Below, piece by piece: positions 1 to 7,567 of a stretch of DNA of 64,000 bases. Each line of letters starts with the position of its first letter. Position 1 is the stretch's first letter. Position numbers and translations under genes: made by a program. This stretch comes from Kitasatospora phosalacinea (lineage in GTDB: Bacteria; Actinomycetota; Actinomycetes; Streptomycetales; Streptomycetaceae). Under the pieces are notes generated by a model that worked only from the letters and a program-made list of their open reading frames with translations, had not been told where the DNA came from and made no database searches. Location: contig NZ_JNWZ01000017.1 in assembly GCF_000716545.1 (NCBI RefSeq), positions 62,001 to 126,000 of the forward strand, in the 5' to 3' direction.

Positions 1-1191
1 GCCGCTGCCCTCGGCCAGCAGGTAGAAGAAGTGGTTGGCGACGCCCGAGGAGTAGTGGACGTCCTTGTTGCCGACGGTGGAGGACCAGTAGTCGGCGGAC
101 GCGCCGTCCTTGGAGGGCTTGTCCATGTAGCGCAGCGGCGTGCCGTTGCCGTTGATGTTGATCAGCTCGCCGATCAGGTAGTCCGGGTTGTCCTTCGGCA
201 GGTTGGCGTAGAACTCGACCAGGGTGCCGAAGATGTCGCTGGTGGCCTCGTTGAGGCCGCCGGACTCGCCGGAGTAGTTCAGGCCCGCCGTGTTGGACGT
301 GACGCCGTGGCTCATCTCGTGGCCGGAGACGTCGAGTTCGGTCAGCGGGTGGGTGTTGGAGGCGCCGTCGCCGTAGGTCATGCAGAAGCAGCTGTCGTCC
401 CAGAACGCGTTGACGTAGTTGCTGCCCGTGGTGGTGTACTGGCCGCCGCGGGTGGCGTCCTTCAACTGGTACGCCGAGCCGGTGTAGTTGGTGGTCAGCG
501 AGACGCTGCCGACGAAGACGCCGTTGCCGGAGCCGGTCGCGTTGGAGGTCTGGATCTCCTCGTGGCTGGAGAGCACCGCGCCGCTGTCGGCGTCGGTGAC
601 CAGCAGCTGGCGGCTCGGGGTGCCGTCGGCCCGGACGCCCTCCACGGTGGTGCGGTAGGCCAGCCGCGGGGCGCCGTCGGCGGCCCAGATCACCAGCTGG
701 GCGTCGCCGCTCGCGCCGGAGACCGAGGTGAGGGCGGCCTCGTCGGCGTCCTTGCTGATGCCGACGGTGGCCTGCACCGCGCCGGTCGCCTTCGAGGCGG
801 CCTGGCCGGCCGACAGCTTCGGGCTCAGCGAGGCGGGGGCCAGGCTGCCGGACGCGGCCTTGTCGCTGGACTTGACCTTGCCGTTGGCGGCCTGGTGCAC
901 GACCAGGTCGCCGCCGAGCACCGGCAGGCCGCCGTAGGTGCGCTCGTAGCGGAAGTGGCGGGTGCCGTCGGCGTCGACGACGGCGTCCTTGACGACCAGC
1001 TTCTCCTGGGCGCCCAGGCCCAGGGCCTTGGCGGCGGCGGGCGCCTGGGCGGCGGCCAGGGCGAGCTGGTCGGCCCGGCCGAGGGCGGTCGGGTTGGGGG
1101 CGGCGTACGCCAGGCCGGCGCTCACCTGGATCGCACCGGCCAGCAGGGCCGAGGCAGAGAGAACGGCTCCGACAGCGAGCTTTCGCTTCAC
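1..1191 (-). CDS. Secreted M4 (thermolysin-like) neutral metalloprotease, 3' end outside window
   Basis: Zinc endopeptidase acting outside the cell. The visible 397 codons start at GTG 1191, behind a GGAAGGAA ribosome site 7 nt upstream. A Lys/Arg start and a hydrophobic Ala/Leu/Val segment (residues about 5-30) form a Sec signal peptide. An FTP/PepSY-like propeptide follows (about 40-190), then the M4 catalytic domain. The zinc site is HEMSH at residues 291-295, with the third ligand Glu315 in NEATSD, the M4 family spacing. The sequence runs off the window edge at AEGSG, so the distal active-site His and C-terminus are missing. As a family the zymogen is exported and processed by removal of the propeptide. 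The gene stands alone and is divergent from the MarR gene. Family call is secure; substrate is not known. Confidence 0.93.
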   Translation of the reverse strand, partial: MKRKLAVGAVLSASALLAGAIQVSAGLAYAAPNPTALGRADQLALAAAQAPAAAKALGLGAQEKLVVKDAVVDADGTRHFRYERTYGGLPVLGGDLVVHQAANGKVKSSDKAASGSLAPASLSPKLSAGQAASKATGAVQATVGISKDADEAALTSVSGASGDAQLVIWAADGAPRLAYRTTVEGVRADGTPSRQLLVTDADSGAVLSSHEEIQTSNATGSGNGVFVGSVSLTTNYTGSAYQLKDATRGGQYTTTGSNYVNAFWDDSCFCMTYGDGASNTHPLTELDVSGHEMSHGVTSNTAGLNYSGESGGLNEATSDIFGTLVEFYANLPKDNPDYLIGELININGNGTPLRYMDKPSKDGASADYWSSTVGNKDVHYSSGVANHFFYLLAEGSG

Positions 1192-1653
1192 GTACGGGTT
1201 CCTTCCGGATCAACCGCGTGTGTGCGGTCGCACCTCGCTCCGGGGCACCGGGGTCAGTGCCTGCTGGGGCGGAACGGGTGCTGACGTGCAGCTCCGTGCG
1301 GTCAGGCGACAGCAGCCGGTGGGGTGGGGCCGGCGGTGTCGAACGGGGCTGGCCAGAAGCATGACGAGGACACGACGACCGGGAAAAGCGGTTCGGCAAC
1401 TATTGGCAAACTCTCGCCAGCGGTGCGGTAACGGGAGGCCCGGGAAATCGGAGGTTTCGCTGCGAACCATGCCGTGCGGGCTGCGCGGAGGCCCAACTCC
1501 GGTGCAATCACTGAATATTGCCGGAATATGCACGGTAAAGAGCCGCCGCCGGGCCGTTCTCGTCTGTTTGGCGTGATCCCGCCAAGTGGGGTGGCTTGTC
1601 CACCATCGTGGACACCTGCTACCCCCGCCCGCCCCCGCGGGTACGGTGGGGGC
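1192..1653. other. Intergenic region between protease and MarR gene
   Basis: No convincing gene. It must hold the divergent promoters of the protease and the MarR regulator. It contains three short inverted repeats: ATATT-N5-AATAT at 1515-1529, TTGGCG-N6-CGCCAA at 1568-1585, and TGTCCAC-N4-GTGGACA at 1597-1614 (listed separately). Apparent reading frames here are overlapping-frame artefacts of GC-rich DNA. Confidence 0.6.
1597..1614. promoter_or_regulatory. Candidate MarR operator (perfect 7-bp palindrome)
   Basis: TGTCCAC-CATC-GTGGACA, 7-bp arms with a 4-bp spacer, lies 39 bp upstream of the GTG of the MarR gene. MarR proteins bind palindromes of about 16-20 bp and usually autoregulate, so position and size fit. 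A second inverted repeat (TTGGCG-N6-CGCCAA, 1568-1585) lies just upstream. Binding is inferred. Confidence 0.45.
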
Positions 1654-2193
1654 GTGCCCAAGCCCCTCGCCCTCGACTTCGACCCGATCGCCCGCGCCGA
1701 CGAGCTCTGGACCCGCCGCTGGGGCAAGGTGCCGTCCATGGTGGCGATCACCTCGGTGATGCGCGCCCACCAGATCCTGCTGTCCCGGGTCGACGCGGTG
1801 GTCAAGCCCTACGGCCTCACCTTCGCCCGCTACGAGGCCCTGGTGCTGCTCACCTTCAGCCGCTCCGGCGAACTCCCGCTCTCCAAGATCGGCGAGCGCC
1901 TGATGGTCCACCCCACCAGCGTCACCAACACCGTCGACCGCCTGGAACGGGCCGGCCTGGTCACCCGCCGCCCCAACCCGCTGGACGGCCGCGGCGTCCT
2001 CGCCGCCATCACCGACCGCGGCCGCCAGGTCGTCGAACAGGCCACCCGCGAACTCGTCGCCGTCGAGTTCGGCCTGGACGGCTACGACGCCGACGCCTGC
2101 GCCGAGGTCTTCGAACTGCTCCGCCCGCTGCGGATCGCCGCCGGCGACTTCGCGGCGCCCGCCGACGAGGGGCCCGACCGGGAGCGGGCGTAG
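1654..2193 (+). CDS. MarR-family transcriptional regulator
   Basis: Winged-helix DNA-binding protein of 179 aa. GTG 1654 was chosen because it follows a GGTGGGGG ribosome site and leaves the usual short N-terminal helix; the frame is open further upstream, but that part has no family resemblance. The MarR core is clear: dimerisation helices around residues 25-55, the helix-turn-helix LSKIGERLMVHPTSVTNTVD near residues 80-100, and the wing LVTRRPNPLDGRG following it. The stop lies 20 bp before the small membrane protein gene, and icmA follows, so the three may be co-regulated. A perfect palindrome sits 39 bp upstream. The ligand is unknown; an acyl-CoA or aromatic acid is a guess from the icmA neighbourhood. 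Confidence 0.9.
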   Translation: MPKPLALDFDPIARADELWTRRWGKVPSMVAITSVMRAHQILLSRVDAVVKPYGLTFARYEALVLLTFSRSGELPLSKIGERLMVHPTSVTNTVDRLERAGLVTRRPNPLDGRGVLAAITDRGRQVVEQATRELVAVEFGLDGYDADACAEVFELLRPLRIAAGDFAAPADEGPDRERA

Positions 2194-2213
2194 GGGCGGT
2201 TACCCTCGACTGC

Positions 2214-2546
2214 ATGAAGCAGAGTGTGCTGACCCGCTACCGCACCATGGCCTACGTCACCGGTGTGCTCCTGATCCTGCTCACCCTCGGGGTGGTCGCC
2301 AAGTACGTCCTCGACATCTCGGGCGCGTCCGGCTTCACCACCGCCGTCGGCATCGCGCACGGCTGGCTGTACGTGGTCTACCTGGTGTTCGCCTTCGACC
2401 TGGGCACCAAGGCCAAGTGGCCGATGGGCAAGCTCGCCTGGACGCTGCTGGCCGGCACCGTCCCCACCGCCGTGTTCTTCGTCGAGCGCCGGGTCAGCCG
2501 CGAGGTCGCCCCGCTGATCACCGCTCCGGAGCCCGTCGCCGCCTGA
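2214..2546 (+). CDS. DUF3817-type small integral membrane protein
   Basis: 110 aa. ATG 2214 lies 20 bp after the MarR stop. The protein has three likely membrane helices: residues about 12-30 (AYVTGVLLILLTLGVVAKYV), about 41-62 (VGIAHGWLYVVYLVFAFDLG) and about 73-92 (AWTLLAGTVPTAVFFVERRV). The GIAHGWLYVVYL and PTAVFFVERR segments match what I remember of the DUF3817 family, whose function is not established. A short acidic/proline tail ends the protein. A strong terminator follows directly, so it is probably the last gene of a MarR-DUF3817 transcript. Confidence 0.85.
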   Translation: MKQSVLTRYRTMAYVTGVLLILLTLGVVAKYVLDISGASGFTTAVGIAHGWLYVVYLVFAFDLGTKAKWPMGKLAWTLLAGTVPTAVFFVERRVSREVAPLITAPEPVAA

Positions 2547-2571
2547 CCGCGCCCGCACCAGCGCTCTGCCG

Positions 2572-2600
2572 GGGCGCCCCTTCCGCCGGAAGGGGCGCCC
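2572..2600 (+). terminator. Terminator after DUF3817 gene
   Basis: Perfect 13-bp stem, left arm 2572-2584 (GGGCGCCCCTTCC), 3-nt loop, right arm 2588-2600. There is no T-run, which is normal in high-GC actinobacteria. It separates the MarR-DUF3817 unit from icmA. Confidence 0.8.
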
Positions 2601-2634
2601 TTCGCGCGTCCGGGGGTCCGGCGTCGACAGGTAC

Positions 2635-2669
2635 TAGGACGTCCGAGTAAATTAGTAGGACATCCAAGC
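2635..2669 (+). promoter_or_regulatory. 21-bp-spaced direct repeat upstream of icmA
   Basis: Two copies of TAGGACrTCCrAG start at 2635 (TAGGACGTCCGAG) and 2656 (TAGGACATCCAAG), exactly 21 bp or two helical turns apart. Each has the near-palindromic core GGACGTCC or GGACATCC. The intervening AGTAAATTAG is unusually AT-rich for this genome. The repeat ends 53 bp before the icmA start. This geometry suggests cooperative binding of a dimeric regulator; the regulator is not identified. Confidence 0.5.
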
Positions 2670-2721
2670 AGTTCTTCCGCCGCCCCACGAGGACGGCCGC
2701 ACGGAGCGGGAGTCGGAGCCG

Positions 2722-4407
2722 ATGGACGCCGAGCAGATCGAGGCCGGACGGCAGCGCTGGCAGCAGCGGTACGACGCGGCGCGCAAGCGCGACGCCGACT
2801 TCACCACCCTCAGCGGCGAGGAGGTCGACCCGGTCTACGGCCCGCCGCCCGGCCAGGACGTCGAGGGCTTCGAACGGATCGGCTGGCCCGGCGAGTACCC
2901 CTACACCCGCGGCCTGCACCCCACCGGCTACCGCGGCCGGGCCTGGACCATCCGCCAGTTCGCCGGCTTCGGCAACGCCGAGCAGACCAACGAGCGCTAC
3001 CGGATGATCCTGGAGGCCGGCGGCGGCGGCCTCTCGGTCGCCTTCGACATGCCGACCCTGATGGGCTACGACTCCGACGACGCCCGCTCGCTCGGCGAGG
3101 TCGGCCACTGCGGCGTCGCCATCGACTCCGCCGCCGACATGGAGGTGCTGTTCCGCGGCATCCCGCTCGGCGAGGTCACCACCTCGATGACCATCAGCGG
3201 CCCCGCCGTCCCGGTCTTCTGCATGTACCTGGTGGCCGCCGAGCGCCAGGGCGTCGACCCGGCCGTCCTCAACGGCACCCTGCAGACCGACATCTTCAAG
3301 GAGTACATCGCGCAGAAGGAGTGGCTCTTCGCCCCCGAGCCCCACCTGCGCCTGATCGGCGACCTGATGGAGCACTGCGCGGCCGGCATCCCCGCCTACA
3401 AGCCGCTCTCGGTCTCCGGCTACCACATCCGCGAGGCCGGGGCCACGGCCGCCCAGGAACTCGCCTACACCCTCGCCGACGGCCTGGCCTACGTCGAGCT
3501 CGGCCTCTCCCGCGGCCTGGACGTCGACGTGTTCGCGCCCGGCCTGTCCTTCTTCTTCGACGCCCACCTCGACTTCTTCGAGGAGATCGCCAAGTTCCGC
3601 GCCGCCCGCCGGATCTGGGCCCGCTGGATGCGCGACCACTTCGGCGCGAAGACCGAGAAGGCGCAGTGGCTGCGCTTCCACACCCAGACCGCCGGCGTCT
3701 CGCTCACCGCCCAGCAGCCGTACAACAACGTGGTCCGCACCGCCGTCGAGGCGCTCTCCGCCGTCCTGGGCGGCACCAACTCGCTGCACACCAACGCCCT
3801 CGACGAGACGCTCGCCCTGCCCAGCGAGCAGGCCGCCGAGATCGCCCTGCGCACCCAGCAGGTGATCATGGAGGAGACCGGCGTCACCAACGTCGCCGAC
3901 CCGCTCGGCGGCTCCTGGTACGTGGAGGCGCTCACCGACCGGATCGAGGCCCAGGTCGAGGCGGTCTTCCGGCAGATCCTGGACAAGGGCGGCGCCGAGC
4001 ACCCGATCGGCCCGATGACCTCCGGCATCCTGCGCGGCATCGAGGAGGGCTGGTTCACCGGCGAGATCGCCGAGGCCGCCTTCCGCTACCAGCAGGGCGT
4101 CGAGAAGGGCGACAAGCGGGTGGTCGGCGTCAACTGCCACCCCCGCAGCGTCACCCCCGAACTGGAGATCCTCCGGGTCAGCCACGAAGTCGAACGCGAG
4201 CAGGTCCGCGTCCTGCGCGAGCGCAAGGCGCGGCGCGACGAGAGCGCCGTCCGGGCCGGCCTGGACGGGATGCTCGCGGCGGCCCGCTCCGGCGCCAACA
4301 TGATCGAGCCGATGCTGCGGGCCGTCCGGGCCGAGGCCACCCTCGGCGAGATCTGCCACGCCCTGCGCGAGGAGTGGGGCACCTACCGGGAGAACGCCAG
4401 CTTCTAG
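2722..4407 (+). CDS. icmA: Isobutyryl-CoA mutase large subunit
   Basis: Coenzyme-B12-dependent isomerase interconverting isobutyryl-CoA and n-butyryl-CoA, working with a separate B12-binding small subunit (IcmB) not in this window. The 561-aa protein has only the methylmalonyl-CoA-mutase-type substrate-binding barrel and no C-terminal cobalamin domain. Two specificity residues decide the name. Phe80 (in TIRQFAGFG) replaces the Tyr of methylmalonyl-CoA mutase, and Gln198 (in KEYIAQKE) replaces its Arg; both match the numbering known for Streptomyces IcmA. Further family motifs are GLSVAFDMPT (about 103-112) and NCHPRSV near the C-terminus. ATG 2722 follows a GGGAG site. The role is to channel valine-derived isobutyryl-CoA to butyryl-CoA for fatty acid and polyketide supply. 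It has its own promoter region with tandem operator-like repeats. Confidence 0.95.
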   Translation: MDAEQIEAGRQRWQQRYDAARKRDADFTTLSGEEVDPVYGPPPGQDVEGFERIGWPGEYPYTRGLHPTGYRGRAWTIRQFAGFGNAEQTNERYRMILEAGGGGLSVAFDMPTLMGYDSDDARSLGEVGHCGVAIDSAADMEVLFRGIPLGEVTTSMTISGPAVPVFCMYLVAAERQGVDPAVLNGTLQTDIFKEYIAQKEWLFAPEPHLRLIGDLMEHCAAGIPAYKPLSVSGYHIREAGATAAQELAYTLADGLAYVELGLSRGLDVDVFAPGLSFFFDAHLDFFEEIAKFRAARRIWARWMRDHFGAKTEKAQWLRFHTQTAGVSLTAQQPYNNVVRTAVEALSAVLGGTNSLHTNALDETLALPSEQAAEIALRTQQVIMEETGVTNVADPLGGSWYVEALTDRIEAQVEAVFRQILDKGGAEHPIGPMTSGILRGIEEGWFTGEIAEAAFRYQQGVEKGDKRVVGVNCHPRSVTPELEILRVSHEVEREQVRVLRERKARRDESAVRAGLDGMLAAARSGANMIEPMLRAVRAEATLGEICHALREEWGTYRENASF

Positions 4408-4426
4408 GCGGCGGAGGTCGGGAGCA

Positions 4427-4483
4427 GGGGCCCGGGAAGGACGGCGGGAGGCACCACCAGGGGCCGCCGTTCCCCCGGGCCCC
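4427..4483. terminator. Terminator between icmA and the epimerase remnant
   Basis: Large hairpin: outer stem GGGGCCCGGG (4427-4436) with CCCGGGCCCC, and inner ACGGCGG (4441-4447) with CCGCCGT. It can serve both convergent units. Confidence 0.7.
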
Positions 4484-4497
4484 CGATTCAGGCCCCC

Positions 4498-4611
4498 TCA
4501 CCGCCCCGCGAGGAAGTCCTCCCGGGTGCGGGTGGCGCGCACCGCGCCCGCAACGGCGCGGCGGCCGAGGGCGCCGATGCGGCCGGTGCCGCCGGTGACG
4601 AGGACGTTCAT
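4498..4611 (-). pseudogene. Internally deleted NAD(P)-dependent epimerase/NmrA-like remnant
   Basis: A 37-codon frame with a normal family start (MNVLVTGGTGRIG, the Rossmann glycine-rich loop) runs almost directly into what looks like the C-terminal tail of such proteins (TREDFLAGR, then stop). Proteins of this family are normally about 240-300 aa, so nearly all of the fold is missing while both ends are in frame. It lies divergent from an ECF41-type sigma factor; COE-type partners (carboxymuconolactone decarboxylase, oxidoreductase, epimerase) are the known neighbours of ECF41. I infer an in-frame internal deletion of that partner. The short product could not bind NAD(P) in the normal way. 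Confidence 0.6.
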
Positions 4612-4705
4612 GACGCGTGCCCCGTTCCGACTGCCGGGATGATCGTCCGGCCTGCCACAGTGGGGGTCTGCCGTGTTGACCCCGACGGGGAAAGGGATGT
4701 GACGG

Positions 4706-5578
4706 ATGAGCGGGGGAACTCTTCTCGCCGAACGCTTCGAGGCGCACCGGCCCAGGCTGCGGGCGGTGGCGTACCGGATGCTGGGCTCGCTCGGCGAGGC
4801 CGACGACGTGGTGCAGGAGACCTGGCTGCGGCTGGACCGGCACGCCGAGGAGGTGGACAACCTCGGCGGCTGGCTGACCACCGTCGCCTCCCGGGTGTGC
4901 CTGAACGAGCTGCGCGGCCGTCAGCGGCGGCGCGAGGAGGAGCTGGACACCTCGGTGCCCGACCCGGTGCTGGCCGCGCCGGAGCGGGACGACCCGGAGG
5001 CGGCGGCGCTGCTGGGCGACCGGGTGGGGACGGCGCTGCAGGTGGTGCTGGGCACGCTGGGCCCGGCGGAGCGGCTGGCGTTCGTGCTGCACGACCTGTT
5101 CGCGGTGCCGCTGGAGGACATCGCGCCACTGCTGGACAAGTCCCCGGCGGCGGTGCGCCAGCTGGCGAGCCGGGCCCGCAAGCGGGTCAAGGAGCGGGCG
5201 CCGGAGCCGGACCGCGACCCGGCGGCGCAGCGGGCCGCCGTGGAGGCCTTCCTCGCGGCGTCCCGGGACGGCGACTTCGAGGGCCTGGTGGCGGTGCTGG
5301 CCCCGGACGCGGTGCTGCGGGCGGACGGCGGGACGGCCATGGCGGCGCTCAGCAAGGTGATCCGGGGCAACACGGTGATCGCGTCCTCGGCGCGGCAGGC
5401 CCGCAAGCTGGCGCCGTTCGGCCGCCTGGTGCTGGTGAACGGCGCCTACGGGGTGCTGACGGTGATCGACGGCAAGCCGGTGTCGGTGATGGCGTTCACC
5501 GTGGTGGACGGCCTGGTCGCGCAGATCGACGTGCTGGTCGACCCGGACCGGCTGGCGGCGCTGCCCCTGCCGTACTGA
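4706..5578 (+). CDS. ECF41-type RNA polymerase sigma factor with SnoaL-like C-terminal domain
   Basis: 290 aa. Sigma region 2 spans about residues 8-75, with the family motif WLTTVASRVCLN; region 4 spans about 108-160 (LGPAERLAFVLHDLF and AVRQLASRARKRVKER). A C-terminal extension of about 120 aa carries the ECF41-type DGG motif (RADGGT) and a variant of the NPDKL motif (DPDRLAAL) near the end. In studied ECF41 proteins this SnoaL-like domain tunes sigma activity in place of a separate anti-sigma factor. ATG 4706 has a GGGATG site upstream. The divergent gene is a truncated epimerase, the usual ECF41 partner type. I found no convincing ECF41 promoter in the gap. The target regulon is unknown. 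Confidence 0.9.
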   Translation: MSGGTLLAERFEAHRPRLRAVAYRMLGSLGEADDVVQETWLRLDRHAEEVDNLGGWLTTVASRVCLNELRGRQRRREEELDTSVPDPVLAAPERDDPEAAALLGDRVGTALQVVLGTLGPAERLAFVLHDLFAVPLEDIAPLLDKSPAAVRQLASRARKRVKERAPEPDRDPAAQRAAVEAFLAASRDGDFEGLVAVLAPDAVLRADGGTAMAALSKVIRGNTVIASSARQARKLAPFGRLVLVNGAYGVLTVIDGKPVSVMAFTVVDGLVAQIDVLVDPDRLAALPLPY

Positions 5579-5582
5579 GGGC

Positions 5583-6248
5583 TCAGCGCAGCAGCCCCGG
5601 GAGGGGCCCCAGCAGCAGCGTGGTGAAGCGGCGGATCCAGTCCGCGGTGACGGGTTCGCCGCTCACCAGCAGCCGGTGCTCGACGGTGCCGGCGATGGTG
5701 TCGAAGATGATCCCGATCTCCTCGTCGGCGGTGGCCGGGTCGAGGTCGGGGTCCATCTCGCCGCGGGCCTGGGCGTTGGCCCGGCCGTGTTCGACCAGCA
5801 CCTTCTGCGGCTGGACGATGCGCTCCCGGATCCGCCGGCGCAGCTGCGGGTCGCGGGAGCCCTCGGCGAACAGGGCGAGCAGCGCGGTCTGGGTCTCGGG
5901 CAGGGTGAGCAGTTCGGCGAAGCGGGCGACCACGGCCTCGATGTCGGCCTGCAGGCTGCCGCGGTCGGCGCACTCCAGCTGGTCGAAGAGGCTGGCGATG
6001 GCGTCGACGACGAGTTCGCTCTTGGACGGCCAGCGCCGGTAGAGGGTGGTCTTGGCGACGCCGGCCCGCTGGGCGACGTGGCCCATGGTGAGCCCGCCCC
6101 AGCCGAGTTCGGCGAGCGCCTCGCGGGTGGCGTCCAGGATGGCCTGGTCGGCGGTGGCGCTGCGGGGGCGGCCCTTGCCGCGGACGAGCGGGGTCTTGCC
6201 GGCCGGCGGGTCCGGGTGCTCGGCGGGCTGCCGGGTGGTGGGGGCCAC
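5583..6248 (-). CDS. TetR-family transcriptional regulator
   Basis: 221 aa from GTG 6248. An ATG at 6320 is also in frame, but that would place the TTACT-N4-AGTAA operator-like palindrome inside the gene; GTG 6248 has GGAGG just upstream. The N-terminal HTH is classic TetR (AILDATREALAELGWGGLTM, then QRAGVAKTTLYRRWPSKSEL). The C-terminal ligand domain resembles the TetR_C_11 type. The gene is convergent with the ECF41 sigma gene with a 4-bp gap and divergent from the thioredoxin gene. Probably autoregulated through the palindrome in its leader. The ligand is unknown. Confidence 0.88.
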   Translation of the reverse strand: MAPTTRQPAEHPDPPAGKTPLVRGKGRPRSATADQAILDATREALAELGWGGLTMGHVAQRAGVAKTTLYRRWPSKSELVVDAIASLFDQLECADRGSLQADIEAVVARFAELLTLPETQTALLALFAEGSRDPQLRRRIRERIVQPQKVLVEHGRANAQARGEMDPDLDPATADEEIGIIFDTIAGTVEHRLLVSGEPVTADWIRRFTTLLLGPLPGLLR

Positions 6249-6586
6249 CTCGCCTCCAGACTGTTTACTCAGAAGTAACTTTGCGGTCCCACGGTAGCGA
6301 CCGGGTGCCCGGACCGGCACCCGCCCGGTGGCGGAAAGTGGGACAGCTCACGCTCCCGGAGGGGGTGTGGGGCTTGCGGGGGGAGCCCGGGAGGCAGATA
6401 CGCTACGACCAGTAGCGAAAGAGCGACGACCAATCGCGCCCCGCCCTCTGGGATCGGGCGGGCGCACGGCACCGGTGGGGACCGGTGCCGAACGGTTCGG
6501 CCCCCGCCGGGGAGGCGGGCGGCTCGCTCCGGTTTTTTCCGGGCGGATGGCGCCCGGCACCGGCTCCGGCGGGGGAGGATAGAGCC
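6249..6586. other. Divergent control region between TetR and thioredoxin-TPR genes
   Basis: No gene. It holds the TetR operator candidate (6265-6278), an inverted repeat CGCTAC-N5-GTAGCG (6401-6417) and a perfect 9-bp hairpin GGCACCGGT-GGGG-ACCGGTGCC (6468-6489), which would lie in the leader of the thioredoxin-TPR transcript. A weak sigma70-like pair (TTGCGG at 6374, GATACG at 6397, 17-bp spacing) could be its promoter. Confidence 0.5.
6265..6278. promoter_or_regulatory. Candidate TetR operator
   Basis: TTACT-CAGA-AGTAA, a perfect 5-bp palindrome with a 4-bp spacer, lies 16 bp upstream of the TetR GTG in AT-rich surroundings. Size and position fit an autoregulatory TetR site; binding is inferred. 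Confidence 0.5.
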
Positions 6587-7567
6587 ATGCAGTCACGGAA
6601 TTCGCGTCTCAACAGCTCCGCCCTGCGCGGTGCGGTGGACCTCGCCGCGGTGAAGGCGGCCGGAGAGGCCGCCCAGAAGGCCGAGCAGGCCCGGGCCGAG
6701 CGGGCCCGGCAGGCGGCGGCGGGCGACGGCCCGGCGCTCGCGGACCACCCCCTGGTGCTGGACGTCACCGAGGAGACCTTCGAGTCCGAGGTGGTCCAGC
6801 GCTCGGCCGAGGTCCCGGTGGTGGTGGACTTCTGGGCCGAGTGGTGCGGCCCCTGCAAGCAGCTCAGCCCGGTGCTGGAGCGCCTCGCCGAGGAGTACGC
6901 GGGCCGGATCGTGCTCGCCAAGATCGACGTGGACGCCAACCCGCTGATCGCCCAGCAGTTCGGGATCCAGGGGATCCCGGCCGTGATGGCGGTGGTGGCG
7001 GGCCAGTTGGTGCCGCTGTTCCAGGGTGCCGAGAACGAGGCCAACGTCCGCAAGATCCTGGACCAGCTGATCGCGGTGGCCGAGCAGCGCTTCGGCATCG
7101 TCGGCGGCGCGGCGGGCGGCGGCGAGGCCGCGGCGGCCGAGCCGCGGGTGCCGGCCGACCCGGCGCTGGAGGCGGCCCACGACGCGCTCGACCGGGGCGA
7201 CCTGGCCGGCGCGGTGCGGGCGTACCAGAACGTGCTGAGCGACCGGCCCGGGCACGTCGAGGCCAAGCTCGGCCTGGCCCAGGCCCAGCTGCTGCAGCGG
7301 GTGGAGCAGCTCGACCCGCAGCAGGTGCGCGCCGACGCGGCGGCCGACCCGAAGGACGTGCCGGCCCAGCTCCGCGCCGCCGACCTGGACCTGGTCGGCG
7401 GGCACGTGGAGGACGCCTTCGGCCGCCTGGTGGACACCGTCGCCCGGACGTTCGGGGACGACCGGGACACCGCCCGGCTGCGGCTGCTGGAGCTGTTCGA
7501 GGTGATCGGCCCGGAGGACCCGCGCACCGTGGCGGCCCGCCAGGCGCTGGCCCGGGTGCTGTTCTGA
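6587..7567 (+). CDS. Thioredoxin-TPR co-chaperone (CnoX/YbbN-like)
   Basis: 326 aa. ATG 6587 follows GGGGGAGGAT. A charged Ala/Glu/Lys N-terminal helix (about 1-50) precedes a thioredoxin fold with the complete redox motif WCGPC (Cys87 and Cys90) and the cis-Pro region IQGIPAVM. A tetratricopeptide-like helical half follows (about 185-326). This two-part build matches YbbN/CnoX, a holdase that hands oxidatively unfolded proteins to chaperonins. Unlike the E. coli protein it keeps both cysteines, so it could also act as a reductase. It is a single-gene unit ended by a strong terminator. Confidence 0.9.
   Translation: MQSRNSRLNSSALRGAVDLAAVKAAGEAAQKAEQARAERARQAAAGDGPALADHPLVLDVTEETFESEVVQRSAEVPVVVDFWAEWCGPCKQLSPVLERLAEEYAGRIVLAKIDVDANPLIAQQFGIQGIPAVMAVVAGQLVPLFQGAENEANVRKILDQLIAVAEQRFGIVGGAAGGGEAAAAEPRVPADPALEAAHDALDRGDLAGAVRAYQNVLSDRPGHVEAKLGLAQAQLLQRVEQLDPQQVRADAAADPKDVPAQLRAADLDLVGGHVEDAFGRLVDTVARTFGDDRDTARLRLLELFEVIGPEDPRTVAARQALARVLF

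Noticed and set aside
1474..1653. N-terminal extension of the MarR gene
   Set aside because: Open only because of GC bias; contains both palindromes and no MarR-like sequence. GTG 1654 has a good ribosome site.
6249..6320. ATG 6320 as start of the TetR gene
   Set aside because: Would include the operator-like palindrome and a poorly conserved leader; GTG 6248 is better placed.
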